64,000 bases of DNA from Panax quinquefolius (Eukaryota; Streptophyta; Magnoliopsida; Apiales; Araliaceae): the NCBI GenBank assembly GCA_020205615.1, contig CM035171.1, positions 6,623,601 through 6,687,600 of the forward strand, given 5' to 3'. Of this stretch, positions 9,964-23,283 are shown one piece after another (within the stretch, counting starts at the first letter, position 1; each line of letters opens with the position of its first letter). Below the pieces are notes generated by a model, which was not told the origin of the DNA, ran no database searches, and saw only the letters and a list, made by a program, of their open reading frames with translations. The position numbers and the translations under genes are program-made.

Positions 9964-12335
9964 TGTGACGCCCCAAAATTAGGTATCGTCACGCCACCTT
10001 GGGTCGCCACTTACATGGTACATAAATTCAAATACAACTTACTAATATAACTGCTGTAGGTATAATACAATACATAAAAATCGTGAGTTTGAATACAAAT
10101 ATTGTCTACTAGATATTATACAAACTCAAAAGGAGTCCTCATTACAACTATTATCACACTATTTCACGTAATAGCGAGGACTACTAATGCTATCCTTTGG
10201 ACCATTACTCCGCTCCCCGACTCGTCTCCCAAATATGTTCTCATTTCCTAAAGAGAACAAAGAAAAGAAAGGTGAGCTCAACTAGCCCAAGAAGAAATAT
10301 TATGACTAAGATAATGCGTAATAAATTATCATTAGCCTTCAACAATGTTAAACCGATAAAATACAATAGACAACCAGCTTAATCGCAATGAATATGCAAT
10401 CCATTAAAAGAGTCAAGTAGAAAATAAAGTCTACTATCTTTTAGGTTTTAAAAGGTTTTCATAAATTTTTATCATTAAGACTCATTTTAATGAATAAACC
10501 ACAATATCTAATCATCCACGTATCTACTTGGCCAAGGATTTTCATCAAATTATCAATGGTCATGACTATACCGAATCACCCCCGGTCATAATCATACCAA
10601 AAACTATCCATCATCGCATTACGTGCCATCGAGGACTTTTATCACATCATTTATAACAAGCCATGATTATACCGAATGATCCTCGATCATAATCATACTA
10701 AGTTCATCTATACACGTAAGTTAAAGATAACATAATATAACATGAGGATGATGACAATGACATAATAATTCAATAAAACAAGTTCAAGAATTATTTTATC
10801 CAGAATTAATAACGTCCAAATTGTCAACAAGATACTATTTTTTAGAGTAAAATTCAAGAATGATCGTAAGAATATTTCCATGAAAAGATATCGGATGAAA
10901 CGCAAATATCAAGGATATTCTACTAATTTCATGGAGTATAAAGTCAAAGTTTTAACCAACCGGGTATAATAAAGAATGGAATAACAAAAGAAATCACCAT
11001 GCATGCGGTATTTATGTATGTGTTATTCCAATAGAATAATAATAATCGGAAACAAAGTCGTGAAATTCACAATCGAGTGATGATCCAACATGTAATAATA
11101 AATGTTAAATATTAAAACATGGAACCAGTCCTGTAAAAACACATGCATGATATTCCAATGTAATAATAAATGCGAATAATAAAAGAAGATCACCAAGTAT
11201 AGTAGGGATTCACACATACATGTGTTATTCCAAATGTAATAAATAAGAATGGAATAATATAAGAATGGATTAATATAAAGTATTATTCCAATGTAATAAA
11301 TAAGAATGGAATAATATAAGGATTTATGTATATGGTATGCCACTTTATACACTTTTAAGTTATTCCAATGTAATAATAATGAATGGAATAATGAAGTTCT
11401 CTTCATGAATAAGAAAGAATAACACCCCTTACTAGTACAACAAATAATATCCCTTACCGTAAAAGACACCGGATATCAAAGTAGTGAAGTACCGTATACT
11501 CTTCTTCTTTCTCTCTATAGATTTTCTCTATAGCTTCTCTCTCTATAATTTCTCTCTGTAGTTTCAAAGAATTCGTAAGAAAATAATGAAGGAATGAGCT
11601 TCTATTTATAGAAAATAGAATGCATAGTAATTAATCCATGAACTATCCAGATTGATTTACTTTTAATCGACGGTCCATATTTAAAGCAAAATCTTTTAAA
11701 TAAAATATCATATATTCTATTTATATAAAAACATTTTACTATGCAAACACTATGCAACACTATGCAAAAACACTATGCAACACTATAAATAATAAAATAT
11801 ATATATATATTCTATTTATGTAATAACTTTAATAAAGTATTCTGCTTTATATAAAAGATGTTTCGCTTTTATTACGTTAATAATACTGTAATAAAACAAA
11901 ACGTCATTATCGCTATAATAATTCATATTATTAATCGACAATAATGGAATCAAACCGAGTGACTTCTCACATAAGCATCAATAATCAATACCGTGCGCTA
12001 CTACGCAACAACCACACGACATCGTATTTTTACTACCGAGTAGTTCAACAAGATCAACCAGAAAACTTCCGCCGTTATTTCAATAAAATATTTTTGTCGC
12101 TTTTTTAATCCGACAATAATTTCATTAGGGTCCACCAATGATTGAGCTGCTTGTATTAATATTCCTCGCTAAACCGAATATTCCCCACCAATCGAATATA
12201 ATATAACCACTGTGATACTTTTGCAAAATTTATAAATACTACCCACAACTATAATATTATCTCAAATTCACACCATAATATTAAAAATTATTTCGACAAA
12301 ATTTAAATCTTTATTGATAAAATCTGGGTCTCACA
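9964..12335 (-). repeat. 3' LTR of nested element 9964-18230
   Basis: 2372 bp, from TGTGACGCCCC to GGGTCTCACA on the plus strand. B-type U3. Reversed TATA box at 11603. Stem-loop repeats of the transcribed part lie at about 10960-11430. Confidence 0.9.
11603..11610 (-). promoter_or_regulatory. TATA box of LTR
   Basis: TATAAATA on the minus strand, at the same place as in the other LTRs, before the TATAGAGAGAAA-rich transcript start. Confidence 0.6.
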
Positions 12336-12350
12336 ATCTCCCTCCTTATG
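12336..12350 (-). other. Polypurine tract
   Basis: Minus strand CATAAGGAGGGAGAT, adjacent to the 3' LTR. Confidence 0.8.
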
Positions 12351-12774
12351 GAATTTCACCTCGAAATTAGGGTACGACGACTGTATGATAAAGAGGTGAG
12401 GACACCTTGAATACCTTTATCGTTAAAAATTTAAATTCATCTTCACAATCCGCCAAAGATATTCATTAACAATTCATCTTTGCACTACAAAAGCCAAAGA
12501 TATACAACTCAGAAACCAATAATGCCGAGACGCAACTTTAATAAGTATCACGACCACGAATTATCCATGCACCATCGCCAAGGATATTCGTGTTTTCAAT
12601 TACTACCATGATTATACCGAATAATCCTTGGTCATAATCATACCAAGTCTATCAATGCACTACTACGACCAAAGATGACTTTTACCACATCCATGAATTA
12701 ATATTTCATTCTTTGAGACTCAAATTTCAATAATTAATCCATATCATCCAATCATCCCCGCATTATAAAAGCCA

Positions 12775-13250
12775 AGGATATTCATTAAGATTACCGACCA
12801 CGAATTATCCATGCACTACTACCAAAGAAAGATAATCGTAAGATTCATTAAGATCACGACCACAAATTATCCATGCACTACGGCCAAAAGATAATCGTGT
12901 ATTCATTAAGTATCACGACCATAAATTATCCATGCACTACTACCAAAGATAATCGTATATTCATTAAGATCACGACCACAAATTATCCATGCACCACTAC
13001 TACCAAAGATAATCGTGTATTCATTAAGATCACGACCACAAATTATCCATGCACTACTACCAAAGATAATCGTGTATTCATTAATATCACGACCACAAAT
13101 TATCCATGCACTACTACGACCAAAGATAATCGTGTATTCATTAAGATCAATGACCACAAATTATCCATGCACTACTACCAAAGATAATCGTAGTATTCAT
13201 TAAGATCACGACCACAAATTATCCATGCACTACTACCAAAGATAATCAGT
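12775..13250 (-). repeat. 57-bp minisatellite, about 8 units
   Basis: The reverse of the array at 9318-9963. CACGACCACAAATTATCC and ATGCACTACTACCAAAGAT recur every 54-58 bp. Most length differences lie between CACTAC and CCAAAG and after GTATTCATTAA. Confidence 0.9.
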
Positions 13251-13329
13251 GTTTTCAATTACTATCATGATTATACCGAAACAATCCTCGGTCATAATCA
13301 TACCAAGTCCATCTATACACTACAAAAGC

Positions 13330-14564
13330 CACGTATGACTTTCAACATAATATAAACAATGAGGATAATGATATAAAGAATCAATCAAATCAAGATAAAG
13401 GATAAATATTAAACATTTATAATATAATTTATCCAGATTCAAGAATATCCCCATGTTATCAATCACTTAATAATCTCATAATCTAATATCATTAATATTA
13501 TAACAATATTTTAATCACTTTTAAATTTATAAATAATTTATCTCAATTGTTTACGCTTTTACCATATAATGCATTTAATCATTCAAAATGCCATACTCAT
13601 AAAATATCATCACCAATTATCAAATCCTCATCAAAAAAAAATATGCATATACTCTACTATATATAGATTCTCTAGCCATAAAATCCTATTTTCAACTTTG
13701 TTACTTCACATAACATATTTAACTCATATGTTCAGAATTAAACTATTTTCATGAAAATACCAAATCAGTCCCAAAAATATTTCTTTTCTAGGATTTAGCA
13801 TAATATAGTCCCATAATGAAAATATATTTTCTCTAAATTTTTAAAATTCATTTACTATTTTTCAAAAATCAATTTCTAATTAATTCCTTAAGAAATTAAC
13901 TACCTCAAGTTTAACTCCAAAATTCCCAAATCTTGGCAGGACCTTACACATGTTAATGTGAGCCTCTAGTTTAAATTTCATGGTCATCTGAGTTATAGAA
14001 CTCCGCTTATAGCATTTTTCATCAAAAAACCTAAATATTGAAATAGGTCATAACTTGCTTCATTTTAAGTCGAATGAGCTCATTTTTGGACAGGAGGTAC
14101 TTTATACCATATATTTTTTCATGTCCCAAAAGGCCAGAATTTTTCACATAAATTTAGTGGTCAAAACAACCCCTCTAAAGTTTCTGGCAAGCAGCTTTTT
14201 TTCGTAATTTACAGCTTTGCACCTTTTTTGTTAAATCAATCCACACAAAAATCTACAACACCTTTTTCCAGTAATTCCACTTGGATAAACTTAGGTAACT
14301 CATAGATCTAACTCTAGGACTTGATCACACTCAAAAATTCAAAATATAATAGGAGATATGGTCAATTGAATTTCATGTTACGCTTTTTACCAAAATCGAT
14401 TTTTCAACCCTTTGTGATTTCTAAGAAACTTTCATGTTTTCACATAATAACCAACATAACTCATCATAACACTTACTAATACTTCATATACCCATGATTT
14501 TCATTAGTCCAATTCTTTTATTATGACTTTCATCATAATCCTCGTAAATGCATTCTTTTAGTCA
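13330..14564 (-). other. Conserved 3' non-coding region, nested element
   Basis: Reverse copy of the region at 8041-9317, with the same blocks (for example CAAAATATAATAGGAGATATG). No coding frame is supported. Confidence 0.7.
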
Positions 14565-14690
14565 AGAAATATTCGAGGGTTTAAGAAATGGGTTTTTGTA
14601 ATCGGGGTCAATACAAAATTGATTTCACGCCTAGGGTAGGCTAGAAATCTTCAAGAATACGCCAAGAAATTTATTAATGATAGAAATATC
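14565..14690 (-). pseudogene. Relic of the RT N-terminus
   Basis: Minus-strand translation keeps the ExEIxFCIDP segment of the RT start, as at 7969. Pol is lost beyond it. Confidence 0.65.
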
Positions 14691-14879
14691 ATTCAAAACT
14701 GCTACTTCTTATCCAAGACTTGGATAAGACGTTACATTGATACCAACCGTGACTTCTATCCTTTAACCTAGATAGACCTCACAATGATACCTATCAACTT
14801 GTCATCGTCATTCACGACGTCGCCACGAAAGTCCGGCTTGCAGCATTCCACACAAGGAAGTCAACAACGAAAGGATCGG

Positions 14880-15265
14880 GGCTCTTTACTTATGGCTTGA
14901 TATAACAGTGATTAACTTTAGGGTTTGGTTACTTTGAATTCGTATAACAGTTTGGTTATGAATATAAAAGCTAACAACCTTACGAAAAGCATGATGAGTT
15001 GTTAACCAATTGATTCCTAAAATCACATCAAAGGCAAGTATTTTCAAAAAGATAAGATCGACAGGTAACGTGAAAGTGTTTATTTGAATCAAACAAGATT
15101 TAAAAATAGTAAGCAGAACGGCGTCTCCTAACGGTTTCAACCAATAAGTCAAAGTCTAACTTCTCCTGAGTCAAATTTAAACGCTGAACGCAAGCAAGAA
15201 GAGAGATAAAATAATGGGTAGAACCCAGATCTTATAAGGTATAGACTTCACAATTTATAATTAAC
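14880..15265 (-). pseudogene. Aspartic protease, nested element
   Basis: Minus strand. FAFDVILG-type segment LAFDVILGINWLTTHHAF and the following HNQTVIRIQSNQT are intact in one frame (14886-15152). The upstream active-site half reads GAT CTG GGT TCT ACC, so the DTG motif is altered at its second codon. Frame breaks separate the halves. Confidence 0.75.
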
Positions 15266-15640
15266 TAACCCGCTAACTTCGTTCGGTTTACTCGCTTTTG
15301 AGAAGTCATGAAAAATGCACTTCCTAAAACCAACGACTTTGTTTTGTCCATATCCACCTTTGGTGCCACCGTCCCAACCTAGACTTGACTTTTGGTGCAC
15401 AACAAAATTGGGCTAAATGACCTTCTCTTCTTGCAATTTCCACTTTCTATTATCTTTGCCATGATTACCACCAAGTGGTTACCATTATTAGCATGATAAT
15501 TTCCCCGATGGTTATCATTATTCGATAATTGCCACCAAAGATGATTATTATTATCGTGTTGTTGGTCGTTACCTTTTGTTTGAGTGAATCAACACTCTCA
15601 TGTGCTTCATTGGTTATCTCAAAGATTTTCGGATGCCATT
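15266..15640 (-). pseudogene. gag: gag remnant without central domain
   Basis: Only the C-terminal knuckle (CxxRE GHLAQF-like, about 15405-15440), a linker rich in Asn, Gly and His codons, and the first codons of gag after ATG (near 15640, matching 53217) remain. The retrotransposon gag domain, roughly 900 bp, is missing. The same deletion occurs in the element at 50610-58790, so it defines a subfamily. Confidence 0.72.
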
Positions 15641-15804
15641 CTCAAACACCACACAAAACAAGGGTTAATTAACATATCACATATTATCCCTATACTCGAC
15701 CGACCAATTAAATACCAAATAAATTTAGGTAGGTCATACTAATAAGGAATTCCCCTCTCCTCTCCTAGTTCTTTTCTCACATCTCAGCCAGGATCATATC
15801 CCTA

Positions 15805-15818
15805 AGCTCGATACCAAC
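15805..15818 (-). other. Primer binding site
   Basis: Minus strand GTTGGTATCGAGCT, the Met-tRNA type site with CAG collapsed to C-G. Confidence 0.75.
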
Positions 15819-18230
15819 CGCGACGCCCCCAAAATTAGGTATACGCCACCCATCTTGGGTCGCCACTTACATGGTACATAAATTCAAATACAACTTATTA
15901 ATATAACTGCTGTGGTACAATACGACATAAAAATCGTGAGTTTGAATACAAATATTGTCTACTAGATATTATACAAACTCAAAAGGAGTCCTCATTACAA
16001 CTATTATCACACTATTTCACGTAATAGCGAGGACTACTAATGCTATCCTCTCGACCATTACTCCGCTCCCCGACTCGTCCCAAATTATGTTCTCATTTCC
16101 TAAAGAGAACAAAGGAAAGAAAGGGTGAGCTCAACTAGCCCAAGAAGAAATATTACGACTAAGATAATGCGTAATAAATTATCATTAGCCTTCAACAATG
16201 TTAAACCGATAAAATACAATAGACAACCAGCTTTAATCAAGCATGAATACGCAATCCATTAAAAGAGTCAAGTAGAAAATAAAGTCTACTATCTTTTAGG
16301 TTTTAAAAGGTTTTCATAAATTTTTATCATTAAGACTCAGCTTTTAATGAATAAACCACAATATCTAATCATCCCTCGCACTACCTACCAAGGATTTTCA
16401 TCAAATTATCAATGGTCATGACTATACCGAATCACCCCTCGTCATAATCATACCAAAAACTATCCATCATCGCATTACGTGCCACCGAGGACTTTTATCA
16501 CATCATTTATAACAAGCCATGATTATACCGAATGATCCCCGATCATAATCATACTAAGTTCATCTATACACGTAAGCCAAAGATAACATAATATAATATA
16601 ACACGGAGGATGATGACAATGACATAATAATTCAATAAAACAAGTTCAAGAATTATTTTATCCAGAATTAATAACGCCCAAATTGTCAACAAGATACTAT
16701 TTTGAGAGTAAAATTCAAGAATGATCGTAAGAATATTTCCATGAAAAGATATCGGATGAAACGCAAATATCAAGGATATTCTACTAATTTCATGGAGTAT
16801 AGAAGTCAAAGTTTTAACCAACCGGGTATAATAAAGAATGGAATAACAAAAGAAATCACCATGCATGCGGTGATTTCGATGACATAAAAGTATTCCAATA
16901 GAATAATAATAATAACGGAACCAAAGTCGTGAAATTCACACCGACAGTGATGATCCAATGTAATAATAAATGTCAATAATAATAAACAATGGAACCAGTC
17001 CTGTAAAACACACGCATGTGATATTCCAAATGTAATAATAAATGCGGAATAATAAATGCGGAATAACCCAATGTAAACAATCATATTCCAATGTATCAAT
17101 AAAGAATGGAATAGGAAGATTCACCAAGTATAGGGATTCAGACATTAAAGTTATTCAAATGTAATAAATAAGAATGGAATAATATAAGATTTCACCAAGT
17201 ATAGGTATGCCATGATACAAAGTTATGTATATGGTATGCCACTTTTACAGTTATTCCAATGTAATAATAATGAATGGAATAATGTAAGTTCTCTTCATGA
17301 ATAAGAAAGAATAACACCCCTTACGGGTACAACAAATAATATCCCTACCGTAAAAGACACCGGATATCAAAGTAGTGAAGTACCGTATCACTCTTCTTCT
17401 TTCTCTCTATAGATTTTCTCTATAGCTTCTCTCTATAATTTCTCTCTCTCTGTAGTTTCAAAGAATTCGTAAAGAAAATAATGAAGGAATGAGCTTCATT
17501 TATAGGAAAATAGAATGCATAGTAATTAATCCATGAACTGGTCCGATTGATTTACTTTTAATCTGACGGTATCATATTTAAAGCAAAATCTTTTAAATAA
17601 AATATCATATATTCTATTTATATAAAAACATTTTACTATGCAAACACTATGCAACACTATGCAAAACACTATGCAACACTATGCATAATAAAATAATATA
17701 TATATATTCTATTTATAGAATAACTTTAATAAAGTATTCTGCTTTTATATAAAAGATGTTTCGCTTTTATTACGTTAATAATACGAATAAAACAAAACGT
17801 CATTATCGCTATAATAATTCATATTATTAATCGACAATAATGGAATCAAACCGAGTGACTTCTCACATAAGCATCAATAATCAATACCGTGCTTCTATGC
17901 AACCACACGATATTATCGCTTTTTTACTACCGAGTAGTTCAACAAGATCAACCAGAAAACTTCCGCCGTTATTTCAATAAAATATTTTTGTCGTTTTTTC
18001 AATCCGATAATAATTTCATAGGGGGTCCACCAATGATTGAGCCGTTGTATTTAATATTCCTCGCTAAACCAATATTCAATTTACCAATCGAATATAATAT
18101 AACCACTGTGATACTTTACAAAATTTATAAATACTACCCACAACTATAATATTATCTCAAATTCACACCATAATATAAAAAAATTATTTTGACAAAATTT
18201 AAATCTTTATTGATAAAATGGGGTCACACA
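15819..18230 (-). repeat. 5' LTR of nested element 9964-18230
   Basis: 2412 bp, starts CGCGACGCCCCC (TGTGACG in its partner) and ends GGGGTCACACA. B type. A reversed TATA box equivalent lies near 17497-17504 (CATTTATA). Repeats of the transcribed part lie at about 16820-17300. Confidence 0.9.
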
Positions 18231-18677
18231 AATATCCTCGGCACAGTAGTGCGTGGATGATTCGATGATATGGATTAATTATTGAAATGAGTCTCAAAGA
18301 ATGAAATATTAATTCATGGATGTGGTAAAAGTCATCTTTAGTCAGAATAAGCATTGATAGATTTGGTATGATTATGACCAAGGATTATTCGGTATAATCT
18401 CGATCAGAATGAAAACACGAATATCCTCGCCATTAAAAAATGCATGGATAATTCGTGGTCGTGATACTATTAAGTTGCGCCGTCAAAGATTATTGGTTTT
18501 ATAAATTGTATATCTTTGGCACAGTAGTGCAAAGATGAAATGTGAATAAATATCTTTGTCAGACATAAAGATGAATTTTAATGTTTTCAACGATAAAGGT
18601 ATTAAAGGTATCCTCACCTCTTTATCATACTAGTACGTACTTCTAATTTCGAGGGCAAAATTCCATAAGAGGGAGAT
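18231..18677 (+). other. 3' end of composite internal region 1
   Basis: Resumes the element interrupted at 9963, with the duplicated AATAT. It matches 44581-45030: single diverged minisatellite-like units, the GATAAAGGTATTAAAGGTATC block and the polypurine tract at 18664-18677 (AAGAGGGAGAT). Confidence 0.85.
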
Positions 18678-18776
18678 TGTGAGACCCCATATTTTATCAA
18701 TAAAGATTTAAATTTTGTCGAAATAATTTTTAATATTATGGTGTGAATTTGAGATAATATTATAGTTGTGGGTAGT
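18678..18776 (+). repeat. Middle LTR of composite, first part
   Basis: Starts TGTGAGACCCCATATTTTAT right after the polypurine tract and continues to GTGGGTAGT, where a family-2 element has inserted. It resumes at 28188. This LTR ends internal region 1 and, after resuming, starts internal region 2. Confidence 0.88.
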
Positions 18777-19319
18777 TGTGACGCCCCCAAAATAGGTATA
18801 CACCACACCCATTCTGAGTCGCCAAATACATGGTACAGAAACAACTACAACTTTATTATTACAACAAGAAATCTGTGAGTTTAAATACAAATATTATCTT
18901 TTAGACAATATCTATACTCAAATAAATCCCCATCACATTTATTTACATTATTTTACAAAAATGGTGAGGACTACTAAACAACTCTCTCTAGAACCTTCAT
19001 TCCATACCCCGACTAAGATACTCGCTACATTCTCGCCTCCCGAGAAGAAAAATGGAACAACAAGGAAAAGGGTGAGCTCAACTAGCCCAAGAAGAATACT
19101 ACGACTAAGATAATATACAACAAATTATCGTTAGTCTCCAACAGGAAAATCTCGATAGAATACAATAGACAACAAGTTTCGATCAATATTCGCAGCTTGA
19201 AATAATAATTCATGTAAGAGTTACGTAGAGAATGAAATCTACTATAATCTATGAATTTAATACCCATCATCAATATTTTATCCCCGTCATCAATCAACAT
19301 CAATCAATATTCATCCCAA

Positions 19320-19520
19320 ATCAAATATTCATCTTTCATCACACTAAAGCCAAAGATATTCATCAATCCATCATGTTCATCTCAACACTGCTCATCTTTG
19401 CACTAAAGGCCAAAGATATTCATCACTATAATCCATGTTCATTTAAACACCGCTCATCTTTGCACTGTGCCAAAGATATTCTTCAGAATCATTCATCTTT
19501 ACTACTGTGCCAAAGATATT
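19320..19520 (-). repeat. LTR-internal repeats with GCCAAAGATATTC
   Basis: Four to five copies of a unit with CATCTTTGCACTA and GCCAAAGATATTCATC, spaced about 55-60 bp. The core resembles the ATGCACTAC..CCAAAGATAATC core of the family-1 minisatellite. Confidence 0.75.
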
Positions 19521-20237
19521 CAATAATATCATCTTTAAGATTCGAGGATGAAAAATATTTTTAAAGAACTAATCCAAGGAAACAAAATGACAAGGATTAA
19601 GCATTCGTTTTGTTTTATCCATGTCCAAAATACCTCAAAAATAATCATAGTGGTGTAAAATTCAAGAATGATCAAAACATGGATACAATCAAAGCTAGTA
19701 TCCGTAATAGATATTTTGGACGAAAAGAAGAAATTTTATTTTTCGATGAATAGTGTCGTATACGTGAATAGTGTCAGATATGTGAATAAAGGTCGATACG
19801 TGAATAAGAATCTCACACCAAAAGATAGAAATTCCACAAAAAACATTTTCACGCTTACATAATAATACTCGTAATAAGAATCGTGAATAAGAACTCGTGA
19901 ATAAGAACTCGTGAATAGAACTCATGAATAAGAACTCGTGAATAAGAACTCATGAATAGTAACCCCACATAAAAAAGTTCCAAATTTGATAAAAAGTACC
20001 AACCAATATTTCAAAGATAATGATATCAAGAATTAATATCATTTGAGAAAAAAATAACATCCCTTACCTCAAAGAATCAAGATTTCTAAGGAAAGGCTCA
20101 AGTGATGCCGAATGAAACTTGTAGATCGAATAAAGAACTCTCAAAGTATCTAAATACTCACAAAATACGCCAATAATATAGAGAGAGAGAGAGAGAAAAC
20201 TTTGTTTCGTGTGATTTTCAATTCTAACTTAGCCCTC

Positions 20238-20245
20238 TATTTATA
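20238..20245 (-). promoter_or_regulatory. TATA box of family-2 LTR
   Basis: TATAAATA on the minus strand, conserved in the four family-2 LTRs, followed by a GA-rich start region. Confidence 0.6.
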
Positions 20246-21465
20246 GAAAATGTTAGCCCGCCAAGGCAGACTTGACCTCGCCACCGATGGCTTTACTTCG
20301 CTACTATTGCCACCCACCACATTTGAAATAAAATTCAGCACATTTCTTCACCAACCACAAGTGGGGCCCACTCAATTCTAGAATTTTCCACCAAAATCAA
20401 TTATAACCCTAATTTCCTAATCAACACCTCTTAAAATTCATAACAAATCATTCGCTCATTTTAAACGGCTCAAAATTTGTGACATATACTCAACTTATAT
20501 ATGTATAACATATCCAAAAAATTACAACGATCCAACTATTTGATTAAATATTATAACTCACACAATAAAGCTATAATAACACCGATTTGATCTTTTAATA
20601 CCTCCAATCCGACAAAATACAAATAAAACATCTCAAAGATTAATTCCTTCATTAATAACCACATAAATAAATCCATCATTTATATTCATATAAAATAAAT
20701 ATTTCCTTATCATATGAATCAATAATTAATTATTCACAAATAATATTACGTAATCACAATTACGACAACCAGTGCTCCCTGAAAGAGGGGCTTTCCAATA
20801 AGGATCTCTCCTTATCGCGCCGCAATTAGGTGACCAAACCTCTCCTTAGATGTAACTTTCTAGACATTGCCAATAATGTTATCTAATAATATTATTCAAA
20901 TAATATGAATTATTGATCCGATAATGGGAAATATCGCAGCAAAGACAATTATCAACAACAATAATATAAAATATCAACGCAAAGAATTATCAATCAATAA
21001 AATAAAATATCGAATAAGAATTCACCGTGAAAATTATTGAGTAAAGCCATCTTACGTAAGAATCAATAATTCAACAATACTCGCAGTAATACCGCAGCAT
21101 CGCCAAGCAACCACGCCAGACATCATCGATTTTAACCACCGGGTATTCCAATGGGGCTTAATTCAGAATAACTACGCCAAGTTATTTATAACCACCCAAA
21201 CTTTGTCATTGCTTTCCTCATCCAATCGCTTCACATGGGCCCACATACGGTCGCTACGTCATTTATTTAATATTCCCCGACAAAGATTTAATATTCCACG
21301 ACCAAACTAATATTCCCCGACAAAATGAATATTTTATAACCACTGCTTATTTTGAAATATTTATGATTTAACCCTTAACTATCCACATTAATCAAATCAA
21401 CCCTTACTATTTCAAAATAATAAATAAAGAAAATTCCTTTTATTTAAAAAAATTTCGGTCTTACA

Positions 21466-21486
21466 ACCTCCCTCCTTATGAAATTT
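21466..21486 (-). other. Polypurine tract
   Basis: Minus strand TTTCATAAGGAGGGAGGT next to the 3' LTR. Confidence 0.8.
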
Positions 21487-21499
21487 CGTCCTCGAAATC

Positions 21500-23040
21500 G
21501 ACGACGCACTCGTGTGTTTCAAAAGATGAGGATACCTCGCTTTCATTTCCGCTTTCCAATTCCTGTGTCATTTCCTCTATAGCATGATTCCTCCACAAAA
21601 CTTTAACTCAGGTATATGACCTTTCATGCAGTAGACACGCTGCTCCTTCCTATCCAAAATCTTGACAGTACCTCCTCATACGCTAAGTCTTCTATTATCT
21701 CGTCTCTGGTTCTAACTCTATAACGTGGTTCGGTCTTTCACATATTTACGAAGTACGATATGTGAAACACATTATGAACACGAGACATACTTTGAGGTAA
21801 CGCAAATCTATAGGCTACATTTCCTACTCACCAAGAATTTGAAATGGACCAATAAATCGTGGATTCGAGCTTTCCTCTCTTCCCCAAATCTTGTAACTCC
21901 CTTCCACGGAGCAACTCGCAACAATACACGATCCCCTACACTAAATTCCACGCCCTTTCGATGAAGATCCGCATAACTCTTTTGTCGATCTTGTGCCGCT
22001 TTGTATACGCTTGTCGAATCATTTGGATCTTTTCTTGTGAGTCATACGATTATAACTCTTCCTGTCCCAACAATGTTGCTTCACCCACCTTGTCCCAAAG
22101 ATATCGAGAACGACATTTTCATCCATATAATGCTTCTCGAATGGAACCATGCCTATATTTGTTTAATAACTATTGTTGTATGAGAATTCCACCAATGGCA
22201 AGTACTTATCCCAACTTCCTTTGAAATCTAGGACACAGTAGTCTTAATATATCTTCAAGAGTTTGAGTAGTCCTTTCGATTGCCCATCCGCTTGAGGATG
22301 GTATGCCAAACTAAATCGTAAATTGCGCGCTCATAGCTTTCTACAAACTAACTCAAAATCATGAAGTGAATCTTGGGTCACGATCTAAAACTATGGATAC
22401 CGGCATGCCATGCAATCTCACAATCTCATTTACGTATATATACTAGAAAGACGCTCAAGGAATAAGTCTCCGTCGATCGGTAGAAGAAATGAGCAGATTT
22501 GGTTAATCTATCAACAATAACCCAAATAAAGATTGATGCCTTGAGAAACCGTAGGAAGACCCGTAACGAAATCTATGGTAATGTGTTCCCACTTCCATTC
22601 CTAATCTCAAGTGGTTGCAACGGACCCTTAGGTACTAGATGCTCCGCCTTTACACGCTGGCAAGTTAAACACATCGAGATAAACTTTGCAATCTCTCTCT
22701 TCATATTATTCCACCAAAATGTATGTCAAGATCACGATACATTTTAGTACTTCCAGATGGATTGCAAATGGTGTATCAGGTGCCTCCATCATAATCTTGT
22801 ACTTCAAATCAAAGTCGTTAGAACACAAAGTCAGAGTGGACTCAAGTATTCCTTCTTCATCAATTCTCGCCCTAATAGCTCCTTCTTGTACTTCTTCTTC
22901 ATACGCATCACCCGGCCTGCGGCTCGAGCAAAGCTTTTAACTTTATCGATTAAAGTCGATTATACTCAGATATCATCACGCAAGGTACCTAGAGTTTTCA
23001 TCTCCATCTCTATTATTTGTAAATTATACTGAAATTAGTC
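21500..23040 (-). pseudogene. pol: Integrase, chromodomain and RNase H remnants
   Basis: Minus strand, right to left. RNase H end with the LSRRRL segment lies at about 23040-23110. The integrase zinc-binding and core regions are at about 22050-22720. The integrase C-terminal part is at 21725-21990, the counterpart of the [12 protein letters not shown] block of the copy at 33850, and the chromodomain relic at about 21510-21710. Every segment is frameshifted. Family-2 membership rests on close similarity to 33600-35300. Confidence 0.78.
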
Positions 23041-23283
23041 TTTGACAATATCGCACTGCATTTCAGTATACAATCTTCTTCTACTCAACACGCCGCCTAC
23101 CACGCTCGCTTTTTCCAGATGGCATGGTCGTAACATGTAATTAAATGAGTCTCCTCTCGAGTTCTTCAAGCTCTTCCCACATTCTTTGCTCCATTTGAAT
23201 TTTGTATCTCTACGAGTCACCATGCGTAATGGATGGAATAGCGATTCGAGAATATCCTTCAACGAATCTCCGATAATAACCAA
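23041..23283 (-). pseudogene. RT thumb fused to RNase H end by deletion
   Basis: Minus-strand reading gives RRDTKFKWSKECGKS, the start of the connection segment after RT, and then within about 20 codons LRPCHLEKASVVGGVLSRRRL, the end of RNase H. The intervening RNase H catalytic part is missing. Compare 35070-35640 in the other family-2 copy. Confidence 0.7.

Larger units (their letters stand above)
9964..18230 (-). mobile_element. Complete family-1 element (B type), nested
   Basis: An 8267-bp minus-strand element with both LTRs (9964-12335 and 15819-18230) and a 5-bp target duplication AATAT (9959-9963 and 18231-18235). After 18235 the interrupted host element carries on exactly where it stopped. 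The internal region of 3483 bp has polypurine tract, minisatellite, non-coding region, RT relic, protease, a gag without its central domain and the primer site. It is about 1 kb shorter than the internal regions of its host, mainly because of the gag deletion. Confidence 0.92.
18777..21465 (-). repeat. 3' LTR of family-2 element 18777-28187
   Basis: 2689 bp, plus strand TGTGACGCCCCC to TCGGTCTTACA. Internal repeats: TTTGCACTA..GCCAAAGATATTCATC units at 19320-19520 and GTGAATAAGAACTC units at 19865-19965. Reversed TATA box at 20238. Confidence 0.9.
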
